Assembly: GCF_037201975.1 (NCBI RefSeq)
Contig: NZ_CP147520.1
Location: 434,001-498,000 of the forward strand
DNA: 64,000 nt
From: Streptomyces sp. TG1A-60
GTDB lineage: Bacteria > Actinomycetota > Actinomycetes > Streptomycetales > Streptomycetaceae
Direction: 5' to 3'
Made by a program: the position numbers and the translations under genes. How positions within the stretch are numbered: the stretch's first letter is position 1; each line of letters opens with the position of its first letter. The notes under the pieces were generated by a model. It made no database searches. It saw only the letters and a list, made by a program, of their open reading frames with translations, and was not told where the DNA came from. Of this stretch, positions 44,065 through 53,947 are shown one piece after another.

Positions 44065-46298
44065 CCCCCGCCCAGGACACCGCGCGGCAGACGACGCGCG
44101 GCAGACGCAAGACCGTCCCGCGGAAGCGCCCGGTGCCCACGGGCGGGGGGAGGGCCGTCCGAACGCCGACCGTCCTCCAGATGGAGGCCGTGGAGTGCGG
44201 CGCCGCCTCCCTCGCGATGGTCCTCGGCCACTACGGGCGGCACATCCCGCTGGAGGAGTTGCGCATCGCCTGCGGTGTCTCCCGGGACGGCTCCCGCGCG
44301 AGCAACCTCCTGAAGGCGGCCCGCAGTTACGGTCTGACCGCCAAGGGCATGCAGATGGACGTGGTCGCCCTCGCCGAGGTGAAGGCGCCGGCCATCCTCT
44401 TCTGGGAGTTCAACCACTACGTCGTCTACGACGGCACGGGGCGCCGTTTCGGCAGGCGGGGCGTCCACATCAACGACCCCGGCAAGGGCCGCCGGTTCGT
44501 GCCGATGGAGGACTTCGACTCCAGCTTCACCGGTGTCGTCCTCGTCATGGAGCCGGGCGACGACTTCCACAAGGGCGGGCGCAAACCGGGCGTGCTCGGC
44601 GCCATGCCCGCCCGGATGCGCGGCACCTCCGGGACACTGCCCGCCGCCGTCCTCGCGAGCCTTCTCCTGGTGGCGGTCGGCGCGGCGGTGCCGGCGCTGA
44701 GCCGCACCTACATCGACATGTTCCTGATCGGCGGGCAGACCTCGCTGCTGGGCGTGCTGTTCGCGTCGATGGGCGCGTGCGTCCTGCTGACGGTCCTGCT
44801 GACCTGGCTGCAACAGGCCAACCTGCTGCGCGGCCGGCTGATCTCGTCGACGCTGAGCAGTGCCCGCTTCCTGCGGCACCTCCTCCGCCTCCCGGTCACC
44901 TTCTTCGCCCAGCGCAGCCCCGCCGACCTCGTCCAGCGGCTCCAGTCCAACGACGCGGTCTCCGAGACCCTGGCCCGGGATCTCTCGGCGGCCGGGGTGG
45001 ACGCGGTCGTGGTCGTCCTCTACGCCGTACTCCTCTACACGTACGACCCGCAGCTCACCGTCGTCGGTATCGCGGTGGCGCTGCTGAACATGGTGGCGAT
45101 GCGGGTGGTGATCCGGCTGCGCGCGACCCGTACGGCGAAGCTGCGCGCCGACAACGCCCGGCTCACCAACACGGCGTACACCGGACTCCAGCTGATCGAG
45201 ACGATGAAGGCGACAGGCGGCGAGGAAGGCTACTTCCGCAAGTGGGCCGGGCAGCACGCCACCACGCTGGAGGAGCAGCAGCGGCTCGGGGTGCCGAGCG
45301 CCTGGCTGGGCATGGTCGCACCGACCCTGGCCACGCTGAACAGCGCGCTCATCCTCTGGATCGGCGGCATGCGCGCGGTCGAGGGCCACATATCCGTCGG
45401 CCTGCTGGTCGCCTTCCAGGCGCTGGTCACCCGTTTCACCGCGCCGATCACCCGGCTCAACGGTGTCGCGGGCCGCATCCAGGACTTCGCGGCCGACGTC
45501 GCCCGCCTCAAGGACGTGGAGAACTTCCGGGCGGACCCCCTCTACGCCCGCCCGGACGCCGCCGAGTCCACCCGCCGGCTGCACGGCCATGTGGAGCTGG
45601 AGAACATCACCTTCGGCTACAGCCCGCTCGACGAGCCCCTGCTCACCGGATTCGACCTCACCGTCGGTCCGGGCCGGCAGGTGGCGCTGGTCGGCGGCTC
45701 CGGCAGCGGCAAGTCGACGGTGTCCCGGCTGATCTCGGGCCTGTACTCCCCCTGGGAGGGGGTGATCCGTATCGACGGGCGGCGCCTGGAGGACATTTCC
45801 CGGGGGGCGCTCGCCGCCTCCGTCTCCTTCGTCGACCAGGAGATCTTCCTCTTCGAGGGCACGGTCCGCGACAACGTGGCCCTGTGGGACCCCTCGATTC
45901 CGGACGAGGCCGTGGAGGAGGCGCTGCGGGACGCGGCCCTGTACGACGTGGTGACCCGGCGTCCGGGCGGCATCAACAGCAGGGTCGAGCAGGACGGCCG
46001 GAACTTCTCCGGCGGCCAGCGGCAACGCCTGGAGATCGCGCGGGCGTTGGTGCGCAGGCCCAGCATCCTGGTCCTCGACGAGGTGACCAGCGCGCTCGAC
46101 GCGGAGACCGAGCTGACCGTCATGGACAACCTGCGCAAGCGCGGCTGCGCCTGCGTCGTGATCGCCCACCGGCTCAGCACGGTCCGCGACAGCGACGAGA
46201 TCGTCGTCCTGCACCACGGCACGATCGTGGAGCGCGGCCGGCACGAGGAGCTGGTGGCACGCGGCGGCGCGTACGCCCGGTTGGTCAGGGAGCGGTGA
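44061..46298 (+). CDS. NHLM bacteriocin ABC exporter with C39 peptidase domain
   Basis: GTG at 44061 overlaps the HlyD stop. The 745-residue protein has an N-terminal C39 peptidase (VLQMEAVECGAASLAMVLGHYG, nucleophile C46 with Q40; catalytic His in FNHYVVYDG, Asp in HINDPGKG), a membrane domain of about six helices, and an ATPase domain (GGSGSGKST Walker A, FSGGQRQRLEIARAL signature, ILVLDEVTSALD Walker B). It should cleave the leader after the double glycine and export the core peptide. It fits NHLM ABC subfamily 1. Confidence 0.92.
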   Translation: MTPAQDTARQTTRGRRKTVPRKRPVPTGGGRAVRTPTVLQMEAVECGAASLAMVLGHYGRHIPLEELRIACGVSRDGSRASNLLKAARSYGLTAKGMQMDVVALAEVKAPAILFWEFNHYVVYDGTGRRFGRRGVHINDPGKGRRFVPMEDFDSSFTGVVLVMEPGDDFHKGGRKPGVLGAMPARMRGTSGTLPAAVLASLLLVAVGAAVPALSRTYIDMFLIGGQTSLLGVLFASMGACVLLTVLLTWLQQANLLRGRLISSTLSSARFLRHLLRLPVTFFAQRSPADLVQRLQSNDAVSETLARDLSAAGVDAVVVVLYAVLLYTYDPQLTVVGIAVALLNMVAMRVVIRLRATRTAKLRADNARLTNTAYTGLQLIETMKATGGEEGYFRKWAGQHATTLEEQQRLGVPSAWLGMVAPTLATLNSALILWIGGMRAVEGHISVGLLVAFQALVTRFTAPITRLNGVAGRIQDFAADVARLKDVENFRADPLYARPDAAESTRRLHGHVELENITFGYSPLDEPLLTGFDLTVGPGRQVALVGGSGSGKSTVSRLISGLYSPWEGVIRIDGRRLEDISRGALAASVSFVDQEIFLFEGTVRDNVALWDPSIPDEAVEEALRDAALYDVVTRRPGGINSRVEQDGRNFSGGQRQRLEIARALVRRPSILVLDEVTSALDAETELTVMDNLRKRGCACVVIAHRLSTVRDSDEIVVLHHGTIVERGRHEELVARGGAYARLVRER

Positions 46299-46299
46299 G

Positions 46300-49122
46300 A
46301 TGACGTCCGTACCCGAGGAAGGCGACCTCGTCCTCGGCGCGCTCGGCGCCATGGGCACGCCCCTCGACCGCACCGGCCGCACCCGCCTCGACCTCGAAGG
46401 TCCCCAGACCCTGTGGCTGGTGGCCTCGGGCGCCCTGGACCTGTTCGCGGTCGACGCCGTCCAGCAGGGCCACTGGCACCACCTGGGCCGCCTCGAAGCG
46501 GGCTCACTGCTGCTCGGCCCGGTGACCGGACCCCAGCACACCCTGGTGGCCCGGCCGCTCCGCGACTGCGTGGTCCGGCGCATCGGCCTGCGCGAGCTGT
46601 ACCAGCACGCGGGCACCGAGACCTGGTCGTACGACGCATGGGGCAACCCCCAGGCGGTGCCCCCGCAGACGAGTCCGCTGGAGTACGCCCTCGCCCTGGG
46701 CGTCGGACGCGGACTGTCGATCCTCTTCCAGGCGCCCATGGCCACCGAACAGGCCGCCGCGCCGACCGACGACGACGTGTTCTGGATGCAGGTGCCACCC
46801 GGCAGCGTCCAGTACGGCTCGCTGTACGGCGCGGAGGCGGCGGCCGACCTGCTGATGGATCCCCGGGTCTGGCAGAGCATGGTCGACCAGCAGTACCGGC
46901 TGCTGGCCACGCTGGACCGCTGGATCGAGCAGGTGGAGCGCACGCACGAGGACCGTACGGCCGCGGGCGTCAAGGCCGGTGAGGCCGTTCGCGTCCAGGC
47001 CGACCGCACGCTGCTCGCCTCCATCGGCAAGTCCTCCGCGACCCGGCGGACGACGGCCGCCGACGCGGACGCCACCTACGCGGCCTGCAAGCTCGTCGCC
47101 CGGACGGCCGGAATCGCCCTCTCCGAGTCCGCGCAGAGCGGCACCGAGAGCGACCGGCTCGACCCGGTGGAACGCATCGCGCTCGCCTCCCGGGTCCGCG
47201 TCCGTGCCGTACGCCTCACCGGGAACTGGTGGCGGGAGAACGTGGGGCCGCTGGTCGGGCACCGGGCCCTGTCGGGCGCGCCCGTGGCGCTGCTGTGGCG
47301 GCGCGGCGGATATGTGGCCGTCCAGCCGTCGTCCGGCCGGGAGACACCGATCGAGAAGGCGAACGCGGCGGAGTTCGAGCCACGGGCCGTGATGTTCTAC
47401 CGCCCACTGCCCGAGCGGGTGCTGAGTCCGCTGCGCCTGATGCGGTTCAGCCTGCACGGCACCGGCGGTGACATGACGGGCCTGCTGCTCAGCGGTCTGG
47501 TGACGGTCGTGCTCGGCTCGCTGGTGCCGATCGCGACGGGCAGGATCCTCGGCGAGTACGTGCCGAAGGCGCAGGAGAACCTGATCGTGCTGCTCTGCCT
47601 GGCGATCATGCTCGCGAGCGTGGTGTCGGCCGCGTTCCTGCTGCTGCAGAACCTGACGATCCTCCGTCTGGAGGGCCGTATCGAGGCCACGCTCCAACCG
47701 GCGGTGTGGGACCGCCTGTTGCGGCTCCCCACGAAGTTCTTCACCTCCCGCTCCACCGGTGAACTGGCCAGCGCGGCCATGGGCATCAGCGCGATCCGCC
47801 GAACACTGGCGGGGGTCGGCCCGGTGCTCGCCCAGTCGGTGACCGTCGGCGCGGTGAACCTCGGTCTGCTGCTCTGGTACAGCGTCCCGATGGCGCTGGC
47901 CGCGATCGGCATGCTCGTGGTGGTGGCCGCCGTGTTCCTGGGACTCGGCCTGTGGCAGGTGCGCTGGCAGCGCCGCCTGGTGGTGTTGGGCAACAAGCTG
48001 AACAACCAGGCCTTCCAGACCCTGCGCGGCCTGCCGAAGCTGCGCGTGGCCGCCGCCGAGAACTACGCGTACGCGGCCTGGGCGGGCGAGTTCGCACGCA
48101 GCCGCGAGCTCCAGCGGAAGGTCGGGGGCATCAAGAATCTCAACACGGTGCTGGGCGCGGTGTATCTCCCTCTCTGCACCCTGCTGATCTTCATGCTGCT
48201 GGCGGGCCCGGCGCGCGGCTCGATGTCGGCGGCGGAGTTCCTGACCTTCAACACCTCGGTGACGATGCTCCTCACCTCGGTCACCCAGCTCACCGGCGCG
48301 TTCGTGTCGGCGGTCGCCGTTCTCCCGCTCTTCGAGCAGATCAAGCCGGTGCTGGAGGCGAGCCCGGAGGTCCGCACGGCGAGCACCCGCCCGGGGATCC
48401 TGTCGGGCGCGTTGGAGGCCCGCCGCCTGTCCTTCCGCTACGCCGACGACGGCCCCCTCGTCCTCGACGAGGTGTCCTTCGGCATCGAACCCGGCGAGTT
48501 CGTGGCGATCGTGGGCCCGAGCGGCTGCGGGAAGTCAACCCTGTTGCGCCTGCTCATCGGCTTCGACAAGCCGGTCTCCGGAAGCGTCCTGTACGACGGC
48601 CAGGATCTGAGCGCCCTCGACCAGTCCGCCGTACGCCGCCAGTGCGGTGTCGTCCTCCAGCACGCCCAGCCGTTCACCGGCTCCATCCTCGACGTCATCT
48701 GCGGCACCGAACCGTTCACGCCCGAGGAGGCGATGGCGGCGGCCGAGATGGCGGGTCTCGCCGAGGACATCAACCGCATGCCGATGGGCCTGCACACCAT
48801 CGTCCAGGGCAACGGAGCGATCTCCGGCGGCCAGCGCCAGCGCCTGATGATCGCCCAGGCCCTCATCCGCCGCCCCCGCATCCTCTTCTTCGACGAAGCC
48901 ACCAGCGCCCTGGACAACGAGACCCAGCGCACCGTCATCGAAAGCACCCGCGCCCTCAACGCCACCCGCGTCGTCATCGCCCACCGCCTCTCCACGGTCA
49001 TGGACGCCGACCGGGTGGTGGTCATGGAGGACGGCAAGGTCGCGGAGGTGGGCCCACCCGCCCACCTGCTCGCGGACACGGACGGACGCCTGCACGAGCT
49101 GGTACGCCGACAGATGGCGTGA
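46300..49122 (+). CDS. NHLM bacteriocin ABC transporter, second subunit
   Basis: The 940-residue protein is the long NHLM ABC type 2: an N-terminal region of about 360 residues with a cyclic-nucleotide-binding-like beta-roll (about 1-110) and no peptidase Cys, a membrane domain (about 385-650), and an ATPase with GPSGCGKST, ISGGQRQRLMIAQALIRRP and ILFFDEATSALD. It starts one base after the preceding stop. The two ABC proteins probably form a heterodimer with the HlyD adaptor. About 115 bases of empty DNA follow. Confidence 0.92.
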   Translation: MTSVPEEGDLVLGALGAMGTPLDRTGRTRLDLEGPQTLWLVASGALDLFAVDAVQQGHWHHLGRLEAGSLLLGPVTGPQHTLVARPLRDCVVRRIGLRELYQHAGTETWSYDAWGNPQAVPPQTSPLEYALALGVGRGLSILFQAPMATEQAAAPTDDDVFWMQVPPGSVQYGSLYGAEAAADLLMDPRVWQSMVDQQYRLLATLDRWIEQVERTHEDRTAAGVKAGEAVRVQADRTLLASIGKSSATRRTTAADADATYAACKLVARTAGIALSESAQSGTESDRLDPVERIALASRVRVRAVRLTGNWWRENVGPLVGHRALSGAPVALLWRRGGYVAVQPSSGRETPIEKANAAEFEPRAVMFYRPLPERVLSPLRLMRFSLHGTGGDMTGLLLSGLVTVVLGSLVPIATGRILGEYVPKAQENLIVLLCLAIMLASVVSAAFLLLQNLTILRLEGRIEATLQPAVWDRLLRLPTKFFTSRSTGELASAAMGISAIRRTLAGVGPVLAQSVTVGAVNLGLLLWYSVPMALAAIGMLVVVAAVFLGLGLWQVRWQRRLVVLGNKLNNQAFQTLRGLPKLRVAAAENYAYAAWAGEFARSRELQRKVGGIKNLNTVLGAVYLPLCTLLIFMLLAGPARGSMSAAEFLTFNTSVTMLLTSVTQLTGAFVSAVAVLPLFEQIKPVLEASPEVRTASTRPGILSGALEARRLSFRYADDGPLVLDEVSFGIEPGEFVAIVGPSGCGKSTLLRLLIGFDKPVSGSVLYDGQDLSALDQSAVRRQCGVVLQHAQPFTGSILDVICGTEPFTPEEAMAAAEMAGLAEDINRMPMGLHTIVQGNGAISGGQRQRLMIAQALIRRPRILFFDEATSALDNETQRTVIESTRALNATRVVIAHRLSTVMDADRVVVMEDGKVAEVGPPAHLLADTDGRLHELVRRQMA

Positions 49123-49236
49123 CGCGGGGAGGGCGGGTCCGGGTGGGTGCGGGCTGACGGCGCGGTTCCCCCGCGGCCGAAGGACACGGGGCGCAGCCCC
49201 TGGGGGTGGGGGCGGCAGCGCGAAAAGCTCCGCGTC

Positions 49237-50637
49237 CTACGGACGAGGAGAACGACGTGGCAGAAGCCCGATCGCGGCAACCGGCACCACCGCGAGCACC
49301 ACCCACGGCACAGTCTCCGGCACCCCCGCGTCCATCAGGGCCCCGGCCCCCGCACTGCCCACCAGCACGATCAGCCCCGACACGGACGACATCGCCCCGG
49401 TGTAGAGCCCGAGCCGCCCCTCGGCGGCAAGATCCGGCACCCACGCCCGAGCCGCCGGAGCCACCAGCATCTGCCCCAGCGTCAGCAGCACGACGAACCC
49501 GGCGGCGGGCAACAGCCCCCCGTTGCCCGTCCACCCGGCGGGCCGTGCCACGGCCACCACCGCGAACCCGGCGGCTATCAGCAGCAGCCCGGCCGACATG
49601 GAGCGCCGCAGATCGAGCCGGTCCGCCGCCCAGCGGGTGACCGCCAGCTGCGCGGTCACGACGAGCAGCGAGGACAGTCCGAACAGCCAGGCCAGCGCCG
49701 ACTGGGAGCCCGTGGTCCGCTCGACCTCGTCGGGGAGGAGGAGGTACAGCTGGTTGTAGGCCAGCAGGTACGCGCCGTACGCGCAGCACAGCGCCAGGAA
49801 CCGGCGGTTGCGCAGCAGCCCGCCCAGACCGCCCGTCACCCGGACCCGCTCGCGGCCCGGGATGTGCTGCGGCAGCAGCCGGTAGTGCCCGGCCAGGACG
49901 AGGACGAAGACGCCGGCGCCCGCGAGGCACACCACCCGGTAGTCCACGGCCAGCAGCAGCGCGCCGATGAGCGGTCCGACGAACGCCCCGGCCTGCCCTG
50001 CCACCGTGAACAGCGCGAGCACGCTCGTACGGGGGCCGCCGCCTGACTCCTCCCAGACCACCGCCTGCCGGGCGACCTCGGACTCGACGGCCGGGGAGAA
50101 CAGCGCGGCGGCGAAGCCGATCAACAGGACCGACCCGATCACGGACCAGTCGGCGTCCGCGTGGCCGAGCCACGCGAAACCGGTGATCCGCAGCACACAC
50201 CCCGCCAGCACGACCGGCCGTACGCCGTAGCGGTCGGCGAGCGCGCCGCCGACCACGAACAGGCCCTGCTGGCTGAAGGTCCGCAGCCCGAGCACGAAGC
50301 CGACCATCCAGCCGGCCATGCCGATCGCCGTGCCGAGATGCTCGGCGAGGAACGGCAGCACCGCGAAGAAACCGATGTTGAAGGCGAGTTGGGTGAGGAT
50401 CAGCAGCCGCAGGAGCGGGTTGAGCTTCGCCCAGGTGCCTCGCCGGGACGGCTCGGCCGTCTTGGTGGCGGTCGCTTCGCCCGCCGTCCGTCGCGGCGGC
50501 ACGGACGCGTCGCCCAGCGCTCGCTTGGCCGGCGCGGCGTTCGCCGCTCGCCACTCGGTCCTCTCTTTGGTCACCGGCCTCTCTTTGGTCGCTTCCCTCC
50601 GGGGCGTCGCGCTGGCTCGGCGCTGGGGCTCGGTCAT
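49237..50637 (-). CDS. MFS transporter
   Basis: The 466-residue protein has a long charged N-terminus (about 65 residues) and 12 predicted membrane helices. The motif A loop reads GGALADRYGVRPVVLAG. It belongs to the drug/metabolite exporter type of the major facilitator superfamily. Its ATG overlaps the stop of the permease gene, making it third in an operon with a solute-binding lipoprotein. The pairing of a peptide/nickel-type importer with an MFS exporter, behind a Zur-like box, resembles Cnt-type metallophore systems, in which the MFS protein exports the metallophore; that role is inferred. Confidence 0.85.
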   Translation of the reverse strand: MTEPQRRASATPRREATKERPVTKERTEWRAANAAPAKRALGDASVPPRRTAGEATATKTAEPSRRGTWAKLNPLLRLLILTQLAFNIGFFAVLPFLAEHLGTAIGMAGWMVGFVLGLRTFSQQGLFVVGGALADRYGVRPVVLAGCVLRITGFAWLGHADADWSVIGSVLLIGFAAALFSPAVESEVARQAVVWEESGGGPRTSVLALFTVAGQAGAFVGPLIGALLLAVDYRVVCLAGAGVFVLVLAGHYRLLPQHIPGRERVRVTGGLGGLLRNRRFLALCCAYGAYLLAYNQLYLLLPDEVERTTGSQSALAWLFGLSSLLVVTAQLAVTRWAADRLDLRRSMSAGLLLIAAGFAVVAVARPAGWTGNGGLLPAAGFVVLLTLGQMLVAPAARAWVPDLAAEGRLGLYTGAMSSVSGLIVLVGSAGAGALMDAGVPETVPWVVLAVVPVAAIGLLPRRSPRP

Positions 50638-52403
50638 GCGGTCTCTCCGGCAGTGATGGCGACGGCGGGCGGGGGGCGGCGGACGGCTCCGGTGAACGGG
50701 CGCGGCCACCGCACCCCGCCCGCGGCGGTCACGGCCAGCGCGCCGAGGAGGGCGAGTGCGGCGGCGGGGCCGAAGACGGCCCACGGGGCGCGTTCGGCGT
50801 ACGGCTGGTTCTCGGCGAGGAGCAGCCCCCACTCCGGGTCCGGTGGCTGGGCGCCGAGGCCGAGGAAGCCGAGGGAGGTGAGGGCGAGGGCCACGGCGGG
50901 CAGCCGGAGCAGGGCGTGGCGGGTGACGGGCGGAAGGAGGGCGGGCAGGAGTTCGCGGCGGAGCAGGTACGCCTCGCCCGCGCCGAGCCCTCTGGTGGCG
51001 GTGATGTGCGTGGTGGCCCGCTCCTGTTCGAGCAGGGCCGTGGTGTGTGCCGCGAGCGGCACCCAGGCGACGGCGGCCACGGCCAGCGCGGGTGTCGCCG
51101 CTCCACTGCCGGCGACTCCGGCGACGAGCAGGCCCGCGAGGACCGCCGGCACGGCGTTGACCGTGTCGACGAGGGGCCCGGAGAAGCGGGGAAGCAGGCC
51201 GAGCAGGACGCCTGTCACCAGTGCGGCCACACTGATCGCGACGGCCAGGGCGAGGGTGGTGAACGCTCCGTGGCCGATGCGGGCGAGCAGGTCGCGGCCG
51301 AGTGCGTCGGTGCCCAGCGGGTGGGCCCACGAAGGGGGACGGAGCCGGGCGCCGGTGTCGAGGGCGAGCGGGTCGCGGGCCAGGCCGAGGGCGACGACCA
51401 CGAGCAGGACGGTGCCGTGGAGCAGGGGGGTGCGGCGGGGCGCCGGTGGCTTCGGGCGGTGCAGGGAGTGAAGCGCGCCGTCACGCAGGGCGGGACCGAT
51501 GAGGAGGCGGGCGGCGAGCCGGGCGAGGGTGCCGGCGACGGCGGCCAGCAGCACGAGGGCGAGGGTGCCGGCCTGGAGGACGGGGAGGTCCTGGGCGATG
51601 GCGGCCTGGAGGGTGGTCCGGCCGAGGCCGGGTATGTCGAAGATCTGCTCGACGGGGACGGCCCCGCCGGTCAGGCCCACCACGAACAGGCCGATGTTCG
51701 GCAGCAGTCCGGGTATGCAGCGGCGTACGGCCTGGCGGGCGGTGACCCGCCCGGGTATGCCGCGTGCGGCGGCGGCCAGCGCCCAGGGTTCGGCGAAGGC
51801 GCCGGGCAGCAGGTCGTCGAGCATACGGCCGAGCAGCGCGCCCGCGGGCAGTCCGAGGGCGAGGGCGGGCAGCACCATCCACGGCGGCCCGTACCAGCCG
51901 AGCGCGGGCAGCCAGCCGAGGTGCACTCCGACCACGACGGCCAGCAGGGAAGCGGTGAGGAACTCCGGCAGCGCGGCCAGCATCGCGGCCGTGCTGCCGC
52001 CGCCCCGGCGGTCGTCGAGGCGGCGGTGCGCGCCCAGCCACAGCGTGCGGGCGCAGACCGCCGCGGCCGTGGCCGCCGCGACGGCGAGCGCGGCGGCCAT
52101 CAGCAGCAGGGAGACGCCGAGGGCCTGGACGACGGACGGGGTGACCTCGGCGCCGGAGATCCACGAGCGGCCCGCGTCACCGCGCGCCAGCCCGCCGAAC
52201 CACTGCCCGAGGAGCTTCCAGGAGCCCGCGTCGAGGCCGAGTTCGTCCCGTACGGCCGCCAGCACGTCCGGCGTCGGGTCGCGTTCGGCCGAGCGCGCCT
52301 TGAGGACCGTTCGCGCCGGGTCGGTGCGGGACAGCCACGGCAGCAGACCGATTCCGCACAGCAGGCCCGCGGCGAGCAGAGCCCGCCAGAGTGCCCGCCT
52401 CAG
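50634..52403 (-). CDS. Fused peptide/nickel-type ABC permease (DppB-DppC-like)
   Basis: The 589-residue protein contains two permeases in tandem. The first half is DppB-like (SWISGAEVTPSVVQALGVSL, PGLLPNIGLFVVGLTGGAVPVEQIFDIPGLG), and the second DppC-like (HPLGTDALGRDLLARI, LLEQERATTHITATRGLGAGEAYLLRRELLP, the EAA loop). Normally these are separate genes. No ATG, GTG or TTG fits the expected N-terminus; the frame-appropriate CTG at 52403 overlaps the upstream TGA as CTGA, so a CTG start is proposed. No ATPase gene for it is in the window. Confidence 0.82.
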   Translation of the reverse strand: MRRALWRALLAAGLLCGIGLLPWLSRTDPARTVLKARSAERDPTPDVLAAVRDELGLDAGSWKLLGQWFGGLARGDAGRSWISGAEVTPSVVQALGVSLLLMAAALAVAAATAAAVCARTLWLGAHRRLDDRRGGGSTAAMLAALPEFLTASLLAVVVGVHLGWLPALGWYGPPWMVLPALALGLPAGALLGRMLDDLLPGAFAEPWALAAAARGIPGRVTARQAVRRCIPGLLPNIGLFVVGLTGGAVPVEQIFDIPGLGRTTLQAAIAQDLPVLQAGTLALVLLAAVAGTLARLAARLLIGPALRDGALHSLHRPKPPAPRRTPLLHGTVLLVVVALGLARDPLALDTGARLRPPSWAHPLGTDALGRDLLARIGHGAFTTLALAVAISVAALVTGVLLGLLPRFSGPLVDTVNAVPAVLAGLLVAGVAGSGAATPALAVAAVAWVPLAAHTTALLEQERATTHITATRGLGAGEAYLLRRELLPALLPPVTRHALLRLPAVALALTSLGFLGLGAQPPDPEWGLLLAENQPYAERAPWAVFGPAAALALLGALAVTAAGGVRWPRPFTGAVRRPPPAVAITAGETA

Positions 52404-53893
52404 CGCCGGGTCCCCGTTCCGACGAGGGTGCGCTCGTACGGGTCGAGGAGCACACCCTGTACCGAGGTGCCGACGCCGGTGATGATCTGCTGGTGGACGA
52501 GCGGGACGGTCGCGTCGGTGCCCAGGATCGCCGCCTCGGCGTTCATCGCCGCCTGCTGCCGCTTGGCGGTGTCGGACTCCTTCTCGGCGGCGGCGACGGC
52601 CCGGTCGACCCTCTTGTCGCACAGCAGCGCGAGGTTGTAGCCGCCGTCGCAGGTGAAGTCGCTGGCGAGGATGGAGACGGGATCGCCGGTGTCGAGCAGG
52701 GAGTTGCGGGCGCCGACGACCGCGTCGAACGTGCCGGCGAGGGCGTCGCTCTCCAGCCGCGCGTACTCGCGGACCTCCAGCTCGACCTTGAACCCGGCCT
52801 TCTGGAGCTGCTGTTGCAGCACCTGGGCGACCTCGGGCAGTTCGGGCCGGTTGTCGTACGTGGCGATGGTCACCGCGGTGCCGTCGGGGTCGGCGGCCGT
52901 CGCGCGGCCGGTCGGTTCGACGCGCTTGCCGGCGGCCCAGGTCACGGCGGGCCCGAAGATCCCGGCACCGGCGTCGGCGTATCCCTCGTAGACGTCCTTG
53001 GCGAGGACCGAGCCGTCGACGGCCTCGCGGGCGGCGGCGCGGAGCTTCGGGTCCCTGAAGGCGCCGCGTTCTGTGTTGAGCAGGAGGCTGGTGGTGCGGG
53101 TGGTGGCCGTCTCACGTCGGGTGCCCTGGTCGAGGGTGGACGCCTGCGACACGGGGACGGCCTCGGCCATGTCGACCTGCTCGGTGCGCAGGGCGTTGGT
53201 GCGGGCGGTGCCGTCGGCTATGAACTTGGCGTCGATGCCGGAGGCCTGGGCGCGTCCGCCCCAGTACGCGTCGAAGCGGTCCAGGGTGGCCGCGGTGGTG
53301 CCGGTGACCTTGGTGACCTCGAACGGGCCGGTGGCGGTGCCGACCGGGTCGGCCCGCTTGCCGCCGTAGGCCTTGGCGGAAAGGATCGCGAGGCCGGGGC
53401 TGGTGAGCCGGAGGGGCAGAGCGGGGTCCGGGTCCTTCGTGGTGACGCGCACCTGGCGCTCGCCGCTCTTCTTCGCGGTGAGCGTGATGCCGGAGAGCGC
53501 GGCCGTGACCGGTTCCGCCTCGGCGGCACGGGTGAGGGCGGCGGCGACGGTCTCCGGGGTGACCTCGGTGCCGTCCTGGAAGGTGGCCTCACGCAGGGTG
53601 AAGAGCCAGTTCCGGTCGTCCTGCCGGGTCCATGACTCGGCGAGCGCGGGGGCCGCGGCGCCGTTGGCGTCCAGCTTGGTGAGCCCCTCGGTGACGCCGA
53701 GCCGGCTCAGGAGGGTGGCGTCGGCGCCGTACGGGGAGAAGTTCTCGGTGGGCGGGAAGGCGAACGCCACGCGCAGCCGGGCGCCGTCGGCCAAGTCGTC
53801 CTCGGTCGAGTCGCCGCCCGAGGCGAAGCAGCCGGTCAGCACGGGAGCGAGCAGCAGGCCGGCGATGACGCGACGGCCGCGGGGAGAGCGCAT
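52400..53893 (-). CDS. Peptide/nickel-type solute-binding lipoprotein (family 5)
   Basis: The 497-residue protein has a lipoprotein signal (LAPVLTGC, C22) and a family 5 extracellular solute-binding fold: TEGLTKLDANGAAAPALAESW, ATFQDGTEVTPETVAAALTRA and the C-terminal PLVHQQIITGV. Family members bind peptides, nickel-chelates or opine metallophores. It is the first gene of an operon with the fused permease and an MFS exporter. AAGGA precedes the ATG, and a Zur-like palindrome lies 60 bases upstream, so zinc-repressed expression is likely. Confidence 0.87.
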   Translation of the reverse strand: MRSPRGRRVIAGLLLAPVLTGCFASGGDSTEDDLADGARLRVAFAFPPTENFSPYGADATLLSRLGVTEGLTKLDANGAAAPALAESWTRQDDRNWLFTLREATFQDGTEVTPETVAAALTRAAEAEPVTAALSGITLTAKKSGERQVRVTTKDPDPALPLRLTSPGLAILSAKAYGGKRADPVGTATGPFEVTKVTGTTAATLDRFDAYWGGRAQASGIDAKFIADGTARTNALRTEQVDMAEAVPVSQASTLDQGTRRETATTRTTSLLLNTERGAFRDPKLRAAAREAVDGSVLAKDVYEGYADAGAGIFGPAVTWAAGKRVEPTGRATAADPDGTAVTIATYDNRPELPEVAQVLQQQLQKAGFKVELEVREYARLESDALAGTFDAVVGARNSLLDTGDPVSILASDFTCDGGYNLALLCDKRVDRAVAAAEKESDTAKRQQAAMNAEAAILGTDATVPLVHQQIITGVGTSVQGVLLDPYERTLVGTGTRR

Positions 53894-53947
53894 GATCCTT
53901 GGTTCTCTGTGGGGGACGAGGGACGGCCACGGGGAGCGCGACGCAGC

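Noticed and set aside
43953..47075. 1040-codon open frame opposite the NHLM transporter genes
   Set aside because: Pure antisense shadow of the ABC genes, with low-complexity composition and no recognisable motif.
37749..49122. Idea that the LanKC fragment modifies the bacteriocin precursor at 42938
   Set aside because: The fragment lacks the kinase and cyclase domains, the precursor has no Cys, and the two loci are separated by two unrelated genes with strong terminators.
49237..52403. Search for an ABC ATPase gene in the metallophore-like operon
   Set aside because: No Walker motifs occur in any frame of the permease or MFS genes; the operon as seen has none.
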